Shown piece after piece: positions 11,076-20,781 of a stretch of DNA of 64,000 nucleotides. The notes beneath the pieces are model-generated. The model saw only the letters and a list, made by a program, of their open reading frames with translations. It made no database searches and had not been told where the DNA came from. Numbering within the stretch: the stretch's first letter is position 1; each line of letters begins with the position of its first letter. Origin of the DNA: Acephala macrosclerotiorum (lineage: Eukaryota > Ascomycota > Leotiomycetes > Helotiales > Mollisiaceae); contig MU119238.1 of NCBI GenBank assembly GCA_014904845.1, positions 186,001 through 250,000 of the forward strand. The letters are read 5' to 3'. The position numbers were made by a program, and so were the translations under genes.

Positions 11076-12210
11076 ATGGTGAACTTGGATCCATTTACGT
11101 ACTTCCACCTGTAAGTCGCATCTTCTTCAGACGATATACCCCGCATTGCAGACTCCCAGACCTGGCATGTGCTAATGATGAAGTAGTCCTGCAGACTTCC
11201 TTGGATCCTTTCTTGCCTCTCAATTCACGACTCTGCCATATCCTGATGCCGATTTCAATGGCCAGACGATCATTGTGACGGGCGCCAATGTCGGTCTGGG
11301 ACTCGAAGCCGCGAGACATTTTGTAAGATTGGGCGCCGCGAAAGTCATTCTTAGCTGCAGGAACAAAGAGAAGGGCGATGGAGCAAAGAGGGTAATTGAG
11401 GTGACAACAGGTCGAATGAATGTGGTGGAAGTATGGCAGGTTGACCTCAGCTCCTACGAAAGTGTCAGGCATTTCTGCGATCGAGCCTCTAAGCTGGAAC
11501 GCCTGGATGCTGTGGTCGAGAATGCTGGTGTTGCGACTCCAACATACGAGGAAGCAGAGGGCATGGAGAGCACCATTACGGTCAATGTCATATCCACGTT
11601 CTTGATGGCACTTCTGCTGCTTCCGAAGCTACGAGCAGACGCCCTGAAATATAACATCACACCGCGTCTGACTATCGTGGCTTCGGATGCTCATGAACAA
11701 GTAAATTTGATTCCTTCCCAATATTAAACACCTCTAATTAGGGCATAGGCTTCGTTCAGAGAACAGTTTGCTCCTAAGATCTTCACCGCCCTCAAGTCTT
11801 CGAAATATCAATCCGACAGATACAATGTCTCCAAACTCCTCGAAATCCTCACCGTCCGAGAATTGGGACCGGCAATGACCGCGTCAGGCAAGCCTAAAGT
11901 CATATTGAATACCCTCACTCCTGGCTTCTGCCATTCGGAACTCATGAGACATGCTGCATTTCCCCTCAACCTCCTGGGCTGGATTGGAAAACTGCTGATT
12001 GGCAGGTCCACTGAAATGGGAAGCCGAACACTCGTGGCTGCTGCTTGTGCTGGAGAGGATACGCATGGGACATACATGACGGATTGCAAGATCAGAGAAC
12101 CGAGCAAGTGGGTTCGAAGTGAGAAGGGAAAGGAGGCACAAAAGAGGGCATACAAGGAATTGCTAGGAGTTTTGGAAGAGATTGAGCCTGGGGTCACCAA
12201 GAATATCTGA
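11076..12210 (+). CDS. short-chain dehydrogenase/reductase (SDR), retinol-dehydrogenase-like
   Basis: Three exons (11076-11110, 11187-11700, 11749-12210) joined in frame give 336 residues. The first intron has GTAAGT and a GCTAATGATG branch region; the second is 48 bp. The Rossmann signature is TIIVTGANVGLGLEAARH (glycine motif near residues 41-48). It is followed by the cofactor-distinguishing VILSCRNKEK, the DAVVENAGVATP motif (NAG), and the catalytic YNVSK (Tyr near 207, Lys near 211). These features place it with classical NAD(P)-dependent reductases of the WW-domain oxidoreductase/retinol dehydrogenase type common in fungi. The substrate is unknown. Ser-139-type catalysis is provided by TIVASDAHEQ. 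The gene is intact, with no cluster partner beside it. Confidence 0.9.
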
Positions 12211-12679
12211 AATATTTAGAGGTGACCAAGATGCCGTAGGGAAATGAAGATGTGCAGGAAATGGCATCGAGGTGCCATTTCGCTGCCTGGCCTGCTGGCT
12301 AGTCTCGTTGGACCTCTCTAGGCGGTCTTCAAGGCTGGCCGCTTACAAAAAAGCGCGTTCAAGGCCCCTTTGCCAATAAGATGCCAGAATGTCCGAAACC
12401 CTCTAAGAATTCGGCTTCTAATATTCGCAATATATAGAATGTCTGTCTTTCCAAAACTATCAGATGCCGAATCTAGGCTTTCAGAATGTCCGTCTGCATT
12501 TCAAGCCTCTTGCTTGCATCTTTACTGTTTCGGTTTGGGAGATTTTGATAATCGGAGTGCCTCTTTCACTTTGCAATTTCTAAACAAGCACATCTAGTCT
12601 CCTCACTACCTTCTCTCGGTAGCATATCAAGCATCCTTTTCCAACCACTCCCCTCACGCCCCTCAGCTCCAAGCCTCTA
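12211..12679. other. intergenic between convergent genes
   Basis: 3' untranslated regions of the SDR and RING genes. Nothing else seen. Confidence 0.4.
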
Positions 12680-13609
12680 TCAATCATCCAAGTGTGCGAA
12701 CACATTACATATCGGGCATCTCACTGGAGCTTGTCCAGAGTGTTTGTTTTTGTTGATCCTCTGTTGCCAACGAAACCAAAACTCCCAGCACTCTCTGCAG
12801 GACCTGTGGTTGCACGGGCTGAGTCTTGCTGGATCCGTCATTCGCTTTCCACAAATAGGGCACTTCGGCATCGCTCCTCCCTCGGTATTGAATGCCATCT
12901 CTTCATCAGGGTTGTTATTGTCTTCTTCGTCTCCTTGCCTGTCGTCTGGTGCTTTACCTTTGTCTTTGCCTTTCCACTTTCCTTCATCCTTGTTTTTCTC
13001 TTGGCACTTGTCAGACTCGGTGACATCGGAGTGCTTTTGCTGAGCTTCAGACTCATGTCCATCGCCGCTCGCACTCTGCATTGTGCCGCTTGAGGGGCCG
13101 ATGGTAATGGTCATAAACGTTGGCAGGGGCTTGAGTTTGGAGATGAGATTGCGGTATTTCTTTTTGTCTGACGTTTTTCCTGACATTTTGCCTTCACTGT
13201 TGTCTCCGCTATTGATCATCTCTCGACCATTGTTCCAGGATTTAGGGTGATTGGAGTGTTGCTGCTTAGGCCGAGCTTCGTTCTTCGCAATGGTCGTGCT
13301 TTGCGTCTCTGAGCCGCTGGATGGGCTAAAGACGAGGATTCCGCAAGGCCGCATGGTGTAGAGAAGGAGAAAGTTATCTTCTACCTCTTTCCTCGCCTTC
13401 GACGTTTCCAGTGGCTCGTTGAGATCAAATCGCATCCCTGGTGGTGGATTCCGGGGGAAGTGGATGTTCATTGGAGAGTTGTTGATAACCAGTTGTGGGT
13501 TTCTTGCTGCAAACGAGGATCTTAGGGTGTTGAGCAACGATTTGTCATTCGGAAGAAATGCAGCAAGCAGCTGCTCTATGCTATGATCGAACGAGAGGTT
13601 GTCTGGCAT
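12680..13609 (-). CDS. RING-finger protein (probable E3 ubiquitin ligase)
   Basis: Single exon, 309 residues. The N-terminal two thirds are hydrophilic, with a Lys/Asp/Glu-rich stretch around residues 195-235 (KDEGKWKGKDKGKAPDDRQG). The C-terminal end carries a C3HC4-type RING: CPICGKRM, then CNHRSCRECW, then a longer loop, then CPICNVF, about residues 250-304. The second half of the zinc ligands is complete (C-x-H-x2-C-x2-C...C-x2-C), so the domain should fold. No other known domain is visible. Ubiquitin ligase activity is inferred from the RING only. Confidence 0.85.
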   Translation of the reverse strand: MPDNLSFDHSIEQLLAAFLPNDKSLLNTLRSSFAARNPQLVINNSPMNIHFPRNPPPGMRFDLNEPLETSKARKEVEDNFLLLYTMRPCGILVFSPSSGSETQSTTIAKNEARPKQQHSNHPKSWNNGREMINSGDNSEGKMSGKTSDKKKYRNLISKLKPLPTFMTITIGPSSGTMQSASGDGHESEAQQKHSDVTESDKCQEKNKDEGKWKGKDKGKAPDDRQGDEEDNNNPDEEMAFNTEGGAMPKCPICGKRMTDPARLSPCNHRSCRECWEFWFRWQQRINKNKHSGQAPVRCPICNVFAHLDD

Positions 13610-14023
13610 TTTGTTGCTTCTTGGGTCGCTGGCTTACGAACTGTACCAAAACGCTTCGGTTCAGAAAGCCACGGGGCTTGGAAAATTGACAAATGAGTCT
13701 TGAGATGCCAGTTTTTATATGTTATGAAGTTGTCCCTTCCTTATTTATTTACCATGTCAAAGGCTCCTCCTACCTCCTCAAGGAGGCGTAAGACATTAGA
13801 TGCATAGAGGCTTCCTTCGTTTGGTTTCTGTTGGTTTTAAAGGATCAGTCGCTTTGTTCTTTTCTTTGCCAACTTTCCCAAAGTCCTAGTCCACTCAAGT
13901 ATGTGGAGAAGTTACATGAAAAGCGGAAAGAGGTCCATTACATCAGCGCCCTAGCATATCAAATGGAATGAGATTATTTTCCATAGGCAAATCTTGTCCG
14001 GGCCGGCTTTCGCCCTGTGTGCT
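13610..14023. other. intergenic
   Basis: Promoter region of the RING gene and 3' flank of the DUF3328 pseudogene. No feature recognised. Confidence 0.4.
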
Positions 14024-14860
14024 TTAATCTGGTTCAAGAAGCTCTAGCAATGAGGTATCGCCGGGATTCTTAGTCTGTTTCTCTTCGAGCTTTTCATCAT
14101 CTATTTCTTTCAGCTTTCTTCAGCAAGTATTCAACAACGGCATAATCTGCGAATTTATCTCATAAAGATCAGTCCTCAACTCCAATATCCCCCCACAATG
14201 ATGCGTATGCTCAAAATTCAACAAGAGAATCATCAATATGCCCCCTTTTTGAATCGCCCTATGCATCCTCTTCCATACTAGCTCACAATGCGTAGCATGG
14301 AATCCATTCTGTCAAAACGGCTCTCTTGTTCCAGCGCTTTCTGCTAATCGATCTTCGAAGACTTCAACGGTCCCAGCCTTATCCTCAAAATATCGCCATC
14401 CGAAGTCTTGAAACCGGCGGTGAAGCTCTTCGTCGTAGCAGACGCGGGGTCCCTAGCCGAGGACGGAGATGTCGAATACACAGTCATGAGCAAGGGCTTC
14501 TGCGCCGGAGTTTCCACAGTGGTATTTGGGGTTTAGGTCGTTAGCTTTGCGGCATGCTTCGCCGTAGACGTCTTGTATTGCTAGTTCGAAGTCGTGTTGT
14601 GGGTTGTGGATGAAGATGTGCGGTAAGGGTTGCGAGGAGAGTGAGGATGACGGTGCTGGTGCTGGTAATTTCTAGGAGTCGTCGTCTGCCAGTTGGTGGC
14701 GTTTGGATTGCAGATTTCTCTGACGATGGAAGAAATTCTTGGTTTTCATCTACGTCGCCTATTGTGGTGCTGCCATCGTCGGACGAGTTTCGAGGAGATA
14801 TTGGATGATATTTAAAGGCTCCTCTTTCGAAAGCCTGAGCATGTTAGTAGAGTCCTTCCT
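14024..14860 (-). pseudogene. UstYa-like DUF3328 protein, multiply disrupted
   Basis: The minus strand holds one long frame with recognisable DUF3328 landmarks. The N-terminal part reads DENQEFLPSSEKSAIQTPPT, a basic RRR and a hydrophobic membrane segment (ITSTSTVILTLLATLT). After a frame change near 14640 follow CGNSGAEALAHDCVFD and the two HxxHC motifs that define the family, FHATHC and EHTHHC. In UstYa-type proteins these motifs are required for oxidative macrocyclisation of ribosomal peptides. The frame is broken by TAG at 14453-14455, where relatives have Trp, by TGA at 14312-14314 and by TGA at 14120-14122, and then stays open to TAA at 14024. A possible 5' intron (TACTAAC...CTCAG) ends near 14853. 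Not functional as read. It lies beside a tyrosinase pseudogene in divergent orientation. Confidence 0.75.
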
Positions 14861-15444
14861 ATCAATCATAGGTACCACGAACCATTGCACTTCCCATCGA
14901 GGGTATGTATGTGAAACAAGAAATAGTTATGATCTCGGCATGGACTGCAAAGCCTTTCAATCATACGTTCTGTAACGTCGATGAACGTCATGAACGTCGA
15001 AACGTGTCGAGAGCAGAAGTCACTGACAGCTACGCAATCGCACACTTAGTGATTGACCACAAAGCTACTTAGGTCCTTCAGATTTACTGATAGGGTACAT
15101 TGCTGCCGAGGTGGGCAGGCTCGGAATGGAGAGATGGGCTGAAAGGGGCTCGCTTAGCGGAACCAGGAAAGGGGTAAAGTCAGATCCGAGACCGAATCCA
15201 TTGCAAAACTGTTTCCGAAGTAGAGGATCAGAGCTCATAGCACATCTTGGCTGCTTTTTCAGCTCTCGTCCTGACAATACTTCCATCCGCCAGGATGCCT
15301 AAGCTAGGAAGCTCTGTTTATCACATCGCAGATTTCACGTGATGCATACATGATCGCCCTTTAGACTTTTTCTCTGCAAGTTGCTTTAGTTCTTTTTCGA
15401 GCTATCCTGCAAGAGGCACCCATTTTTGATATTCTGAAACCATC
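14861..15444. other. intergenic between divergent pseudogenes
   Basis: Probably the former shared promoter of the DUF3328 and tyrosinase genes. A possible first exon of the DUF3328 gene may lie near 14900. No other feature recognised. Confidence 0.35.
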
Positions 15445-16707
15445 ATGACCGACAAGAGAAATGTCGAGGCATCAGACTACAGCGACAAGGATGAGCTACT
15501 GCCCAGCAAAAAACACAACTCGCTAGACACCATGTTCAGAAAACAGAACGAGGAAGGACTCAAATCACCAAGGAAATCACGAAGCACTATCAAATCATGT
15601 CTTGGATTCTTCGGCATATTCATCTTCGTCACAACTTCAGTTCTCGGATTCTTGACCATCCAAAACCGTGCTTACTCGAAGTCCCAAGCACCGGCTACCC
15701 GTCATTGTGAGATTTCAACCTTACTTCTGTCTTTTTACTTCATACTCCCCAGCTTCCAACTCCAATAAGACTAACTAGCTACGCCAAGCGAGCATGCAAT
15801 GACACGCCCCTCCCACACCCTCATGCCCCACCGCCGACACGCCCTCACTATCGCCATCAACCGCCTAATGAATACTCCTTCCCGTCTCGGTCTCAACACC
15901 TCCCTCTACGGCGACTTCACCTACATCCACATTCGGCTCAAGAACTCTATCCACCATTCCACCATTCCGCCATTTCTCTTCCATGGCACAGACTCTTCAT
16001 CCACGTTTTCGAGAACGCTCTAAGAAAAGAAGGACATTTCGACGGCTACCTCCCATATTAGAACTAGATACTCGACGCCAAAGATCCGTTATCGAGTCCA
16101 ATCTGGGACCGTTGGGCAGGATTCGGAGGGAATGGAACAGTCCCAGACAATTATGTCTAAGATGGAATCTTGGAAACCATGCCGCGAAGCACAACGAGTG
16201 GGAATACGATGAACACTGCGTGAAGAGGAAATTCGAAAACAGTATTGAGGATGGAATGATGCATGGGAATCAATAGAGCAAGGAGGTGATGAAAGATATT
16301 GTGAGGGATTTGAAGACTTATGGAGAATTTAGAGAGAGGTTGGAGAATGGGCCGCATAAGCATTTGCATTTGGGGATGGGAGTGAGATGTTTGGCATTGG
16401 TTCCCCTAACGGTAAGTTGACGCAGAGCACGGGTTGTAATACGAATTCCAATATGAGACAGATCCGCTATTCTTTGTGCATCATGCTCAGATCGATCGAC
16501 TTTGGTGGCCTTGGCAGCAGCAGAATCCTTCCGAGGGAAGTCACGAGTGCTTTGGCCCACGGATTGAAGATTTAAATATGTCGACGGAAGAAGCGAGCAT
16601 CAAGGATCAAGTGTTGATGCTTGGTCTGGCGGACGATCAGTCGGTTGAGGAACTCCTCACCACGAACAATGACAGTCTTTGCTACAAGTATCTATGGACA
16701 TATGAAT
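15445..16707 (+). pseudogene. membrane-anchored tyrosinase (UstQ-like), disrupted
   Basis: Exon 1 encodes a cytosolic tail and one transmembrane helix (CLGFFGIFIFVTTSVLGFL), then a degraded intron begins near 15707. The CuA region reads RRHALTIAINRLMNTPSRLG and YIHIRLKNSIHHS. It then shifts frame at an exact 8-bp tandem duplication (CCACCATT at 15951-15958 and 15959-15966). The next frame gives LPWHRLFIHVFENALR and LPY followed by TAG-AAC-TAG (16059-16067), where tyrosinases have Trp-Asp-Trp. The sequence continues through WAGFGGNG and the CuB part PHKHLHLG and DPLFFVHHAQIDRLWWPWQQ, ending at TAA 16705-16707. All copper ligands can be traced, so the gene was once complete. Type-3 copper monooxygenases of this membrane-anchored kind sit beside UstYa-like genes in dikaritin clusters. 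Confidence 0.85.
15951..15966 (+). repeat. 8-bp tandem duplication in the tyrosinase CuA region
   Basis: CCACCATT occurs twice in direct succession. The extra copy accounts for the frame change between the NSIHHS and LPWHR motifs. Confidence 0.8.
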
Positions 16708-16748
16708 AATCCATATCAGCCAATGCACAGACGAGAAAGAGACTTTGC

Positions 16749-17541
16749 TCAGCAGACCATATTCATGTCAGAATTGTTCGGTTCGTCTGGCCTCTGATTC
16801 ACGTTTTCGTCGATGTCTTGTAGCATCAAATTGGTGGTTTCCCACTGGCTTTCCCAGCATGGGTCAAATGCAGTGTCGATCTGCAAGATCACATCCATCG
16901 TCGCATCAGACGGCCAAGAGTCCAATATGCTGGATTGAGCGTCAGTGATAGCTGTGTAGGGTGGCATGGAAGGAGCGGGAGCGGAAGAATTTTGGCGGCT
17001 GGACACCTGTGATAATCAGTAACGGTAACATGCAGAAGGGATATCAAGACGTACGCTGTATCTTTGGTTAATTGAAGCAGGGCGGCATAAACGAGGCCCG
17101 AAGATTTCAGGACCGTTTTCGGCACCAGAGGAAGGCGATTCGATTTCGGCTTTCCGCTTGGTTGTTTCCTTAATTGAAGACGATCCGGTCAACAACATCG
17201 AAGCAGCTAGGCCACCGAGTTGAGAGATATCATGGAATCCGCAATCAACAGAGCGAGAAAGTGACAGGCGAGCGAAAAACGCGGAGACGAGGCTGAGCGT
17301 CTGATGAAACAAGCATTAAATAGACAGAATGTGGTTGATGGGCTGGTAGCTTACTACTGTTCAGAACCAGAACCGTGGAACACACCGATCGAGGCTCGAG
17401 CACTAGATTTGCCATTATCTCTGCAAGCCCCATCGATCGAAAGGACAACCGCAGTGCAGTCGATATCCAGGTTTTTCTGAGCATCTCTGGCTTTGAGTCG
17501 ATTGCCGTGACACATGTTACCAGGTAAAGCAATAAAAGCAT
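16749..17541 (-). pseudogene. C-terminal half of a fungal transcription factor
   Basis: Three minus-strand segments. 17541 to about 17355 reads MLLLLYLVTCVTAIDSKPEM and LRKTWISTALRLSFRSMGLA, matching the central Fungal_trans region of Zn2Cys6 regulators. About 17300 to 17053 reads VSAFFARLSLSRSVDCGFHD. After a clean GTACGT...ATCACAG intron, 17006 to 16749 reads SSRQNSSAPAPSMPPYTAIT and ends NNSDMNMVC. The first two pieces cannot be joined in phase with the visible splice sites (GTAGTA or GTAAGC to TCATCAG). No DNA-binding zinc cluster was found upstream, up to 17700. It is interpreted as a truncated regulator of the neighbouring relic cluster. An unseen exon is the alternative. Confidence 0.5.
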
Positions 17542-17639
17542 AAGGAGCTGCTGGAATCTAATACGAAAGATGCAAGAAGCTCACTCGAGCCTTTTTGCGA
17601 AGCCACGGAGGAAACTCATCCTTCCCTAGGACTCAATGA

Positions 17640-17960
17640 CTTGAAGGATAATATTCTCTTTCTGTCTGGAAGCGCAATGTGGCCACTCGAGAGGCGTTTG
17701 CACGTTGCATTTCAGACAGTGCTAATCATCTCGACAAGTCAAATTGTGATGTGTTCAAGTAGATCTTGGCCTCTTCTCTTTATGAGTATAGAGAGAGTCG
17801 AGAAGATGGTGGAACAAAATATTTTGATGAGGAGGATGCACGGAAACTCGGACCTAATGCGCCAGATACGGTCACGTGTGCACGCGCTTTCCCTTTCGTA
17901 AAGCTTGATCGCGATCCCTACACAGAACATCCCACGTTCACACCTTCCTCACCAGCGAAG
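17640..17960 (+). pseudogene. unidentified coding remnant with in-frame TAG
   Basis: One plus-strand frame reads SVWKRNVATREAFARCISDS, then DKSNCDVFK, TAG at 17761-17763, then SSLYEYRESREDGGTKYFDE and PNAPDTVTCARAFPFVKL. Composition is protein-like, but I do not recognise the family. It lies between the regulator fragment and the monooxygenase pseudogene. Confidence 0.35.
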
Positions 17961-18163
17961 CTTCCAAGGCAAGTCCCAGCCACAAGTATGCCTCTTCTTA
18001 CCCGAGTTGTAGGTTCTTCCTATATTTCATCTACTGCACACATTTGCAACGCACAGCTTTTGGACGATATCACTTCACATCAGCGACTACCTCATCTACA
18101 CTGTCTGCAAAGCAGCTCCGTTCGATTACAGACCTCAGCCGGTCGACTACACCATCTCCGATA

Positions 18164-19502
18164 ATGAAAGCTCCGCCTTCAAGCGCAGAGGGTCCGAAGA
18201 TAGCCATCGTTGGTGCGGGATGCGCCGGCCTTACCTTCGCGCACCTTCTTAATCGCAACAATTTCAAAAATGTCAAGATCTTTGACCGACATCGCTCAGC
18301 CGAAGACGACTTCTATACCTATCATAATTTCCCCGCTAGACTACAGACAGATGGTAGAATCGCAGCTCTCAAGGCTTGTGGGTTATTTCACAAAATCATT
18401 CTTGAGCACAACGAATGCCTTGTCGCAGACAAAAACGGTGTGCCCCAATGAAAAGGCAATGACGCTCAGGGAGACTCGGCATTGGTCTTACGACACGACA
18501 TTCCCTGCCAACTTTTCGATCGACTCTCAAAGCGTCTGCCAAGAGATCGCATCAATTGGAAGCACAGTCTCCAAAGCCTCCTTCCAATATTTCCGTCTGC
18601 CGATGCTGGGCTTTACTGGATATTGAAGCAAGCAGGGACATTGGGCAAGCCGAATAAGTGGCGCTTAGCAACTAAGATTGAGAACACTTTGAGGATTTCG
18701 ACATCGTGATCGGAGTAGACGGTGCACATTCGGAAACTCGAAAGCTCATCACAAATCGACGGCCGATGAAGAGTGCAATAGACTGCATGACTCTCATGAT
18801 TCCTGGTCAATCGATCCCGGCAAATTCGGAGCTGGCCAGCAGTGTGAATAATCTCCTTGGGAAGATACATTCTACGCGTCTGAATATGGGAAAGCTATAA
18901 TATGTAAGCGAGGGCTCGATAACTCTATTCTCCTATATCTCCCGCTTCTGAATGGGTACGTGGCCCAAGGTTCTAGGACTAGTACTATGCACCACGCTCT
19001 CGACCGCTTAGGAGGGGAGGTGCTACTAGACAGACTCGTGTCTGACCCGAATTGCTTTGAAGACTTCTGCGACGGCATCCAAGTCTTAATTAAGGAAGGG
19101 TTTGAGCACGAGGACGACCAAAACCCGAGCGCATTCACGCCATTGTACATGTTCGAGCCGGACATTCAATGGGATCATGTTCCTAACATTACTCTTATTG
19201 GCGATGCAGCGCACGTCATGACGCACTTCTCTGGGGACGGCATCGATCTTGCTATGAAGGACGCTCTGGAACTGTCAGAGGAACTCATGGCGGAAAAGGA
19301 GAAACCAGAGCCGGATTACGATATGACACTTGTGCGGTTTGAAGAGAGGATGTTCAAGCGTATTCCGGACAATGGCAAGAAGGCCATTGAGGCCATGCTG
19401 GCTCTGTTTGTTGAGAACACACCTGACACATTCGCCGATTTCATGAGGGGTCTGAATGCGTCTGCTGAGGGTACTTCGGATGCCGGTGCAGCTGCAACAT
19501 AA
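18164..19502 (+). pseudogene. FAD-dependent monooxygenase (FAD_binding_3 type), disrupted
   Basis: The N-terminal GxGxxG dinucleotide fold is clear (IAIVGAGCAGLTFAHLLNRN, then VKIFDRH). The frame hits TGA at 18449-18451 but continues beyond it with RHDIPCQLFDRLSKRLPRDR. It shifts by one base near 18700 into DFDIVIGVDGAHSETRKLI (the GD motif). It shifts again near 18870 into YASEYGKAIICKRGLDNSIL and reaches the second FAD motif LIGDAAHVMTHFSGDGIDLA before ending at 19502. All three signatures of the TetX/aromatic hydroxylase family are present, so this is a decayed full-length gene. Monooxygenases of this type often act in fungal secondary metabolism, which fits its neighbours. Confidence 0.85.
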
Positions 19503-20771
19503 TGTACCAAGATTCCTGGGACATCCTCGATCAATGGTCGTTGCTATGGAGGATTTGAAAATATGCTTAGGATCAACACGCATACAAGGATGAGTATCAC
19601 TATTCCCAAAAACCCAGGACGAGAGCGAATGTATATAGTTATCCATGCCTTCCTCGTCTTCAAACAATGCAGAAACATTCATTCCCAATGTACCTTCAAT
19701 CCATGTACTTCAAATCCCGCTGCCCAAGTTTGATCGACCTGCGAAAGTCGCTTCAAGCGAGCTTGCCGGCTGAGAGGATGTTTCAGGAATTCATAGAGAG
19801 GCTCTTAGAGACTAGCGTTCGGACATCATCTCAACTGCTCTCATGGCTGGACCTGAGATAAGCTCTAATTTCCATGATAGAATTAGAGAATCTCATCACA
19901 ACAAATACCCTATTTAAGATACACATTGTCTTCCTTCCTCCCCCCACCCCCCCTCTCCCCCTCCTCCATTCCCTCTTCCTCCTCTCCTCAAGTTCACGAA
20001 GCAAGTCAAGAATCAAACCCCCTCCATCCTCTCTGCATGAAAGTAGCTGCTGCTCCTCCTTGTCCGACCTAGTATCTGCGAGCTCTTTTTCTGCAGTTCC
20101 GACCTCACGTTCCCGAATTTCAAGATGAGCGGGAGAGAGCTCGCAGCAAGTTTCTTAATTTCTGAATTTTCTTAGTGTTGTGGGACTTTCATCTAAGAGA
20201 GAGCGATAAGGAGAGGATGATTGCGCAGTTGGAATATAAAGGTCATTGATAAGAGATGAGGAAGTATAAAAATTAAAGATTAGTACATTAAGTCCTCAGA
20301 ACAATGCCACAAGGCTACACTCCTGTCACCACACTTTCTAGTCACATCCTGACGCAAGAATAAAAAGGGACAGAAATACTAGAAAACTTCTAGAACTTAT
20401 TCTCTTCTCTTCTCATTCTCTCAAACCATATCAAAAGCCAAGAAAGTCAAGCAAGCAGGCCTAAAATCAAGAATCAAAATGGGTGCCTCCCCCTCAAAAC
20501 AACAGAAACACCCCAGCATAACTTCACCACCACCCTACATCACATCTTCTATCTCACCCTCTTAAAAAAGGATATATTAGTAACATCAACAAATCGACAA
20601 TACCCATGAATAAAAGCAAGCGACGTCCCACAAGTACGTTTCAACCCCTCCTTAATCGAACCCACCATTTCTCAGGAGCGAGCTCTCGCTCTCAAACCAT
20701 ATCTTGCTTATTTCTATATCTCTCAAACACCTCATGCAGCTTTTCAATTCCCAAATCATCATTTGAACCCC
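19503..20771. other. intergenic with pyrimidine-rich tract
   Basis: A C/T-rich tract lies at about 19928-20000. A 28-codon frame from 20479 (MGASPSKQQKHPSITSPPPY) follows a GAATAAAAAGG box near 20358 and could be the first exon of a gene lost in the gap region. A protein-like frame (RFNPSLIEPTISQERALALK) runs at about 20639-20770 up to the gap. Neither can be turned into a reliable gene model. Confidence 0.3.
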
Positions 20772-20781
20772 NNNNNNNNNN
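20772..20781. other. assembly gap (10 N) in a poly-C run
   Basis: Ten Ns are flanked by C on the left and by about twenty C on the right. The true length is unknown. It interrupts possibly coding sequence. Confidence 0.95.

Noticed and set aside
16749..17541. Complete Zn2Cys6 regulator
   Set aside because: No DNA-binding zinc cluster could be found upstream, and the first two coding pieces do not join in phase.
19918..20000. Pyrimidine-rich tract considered as a microsatellite or telomere-like repeat
   Set aside because: No constant repeat unit; just a C/T-rich stretch.
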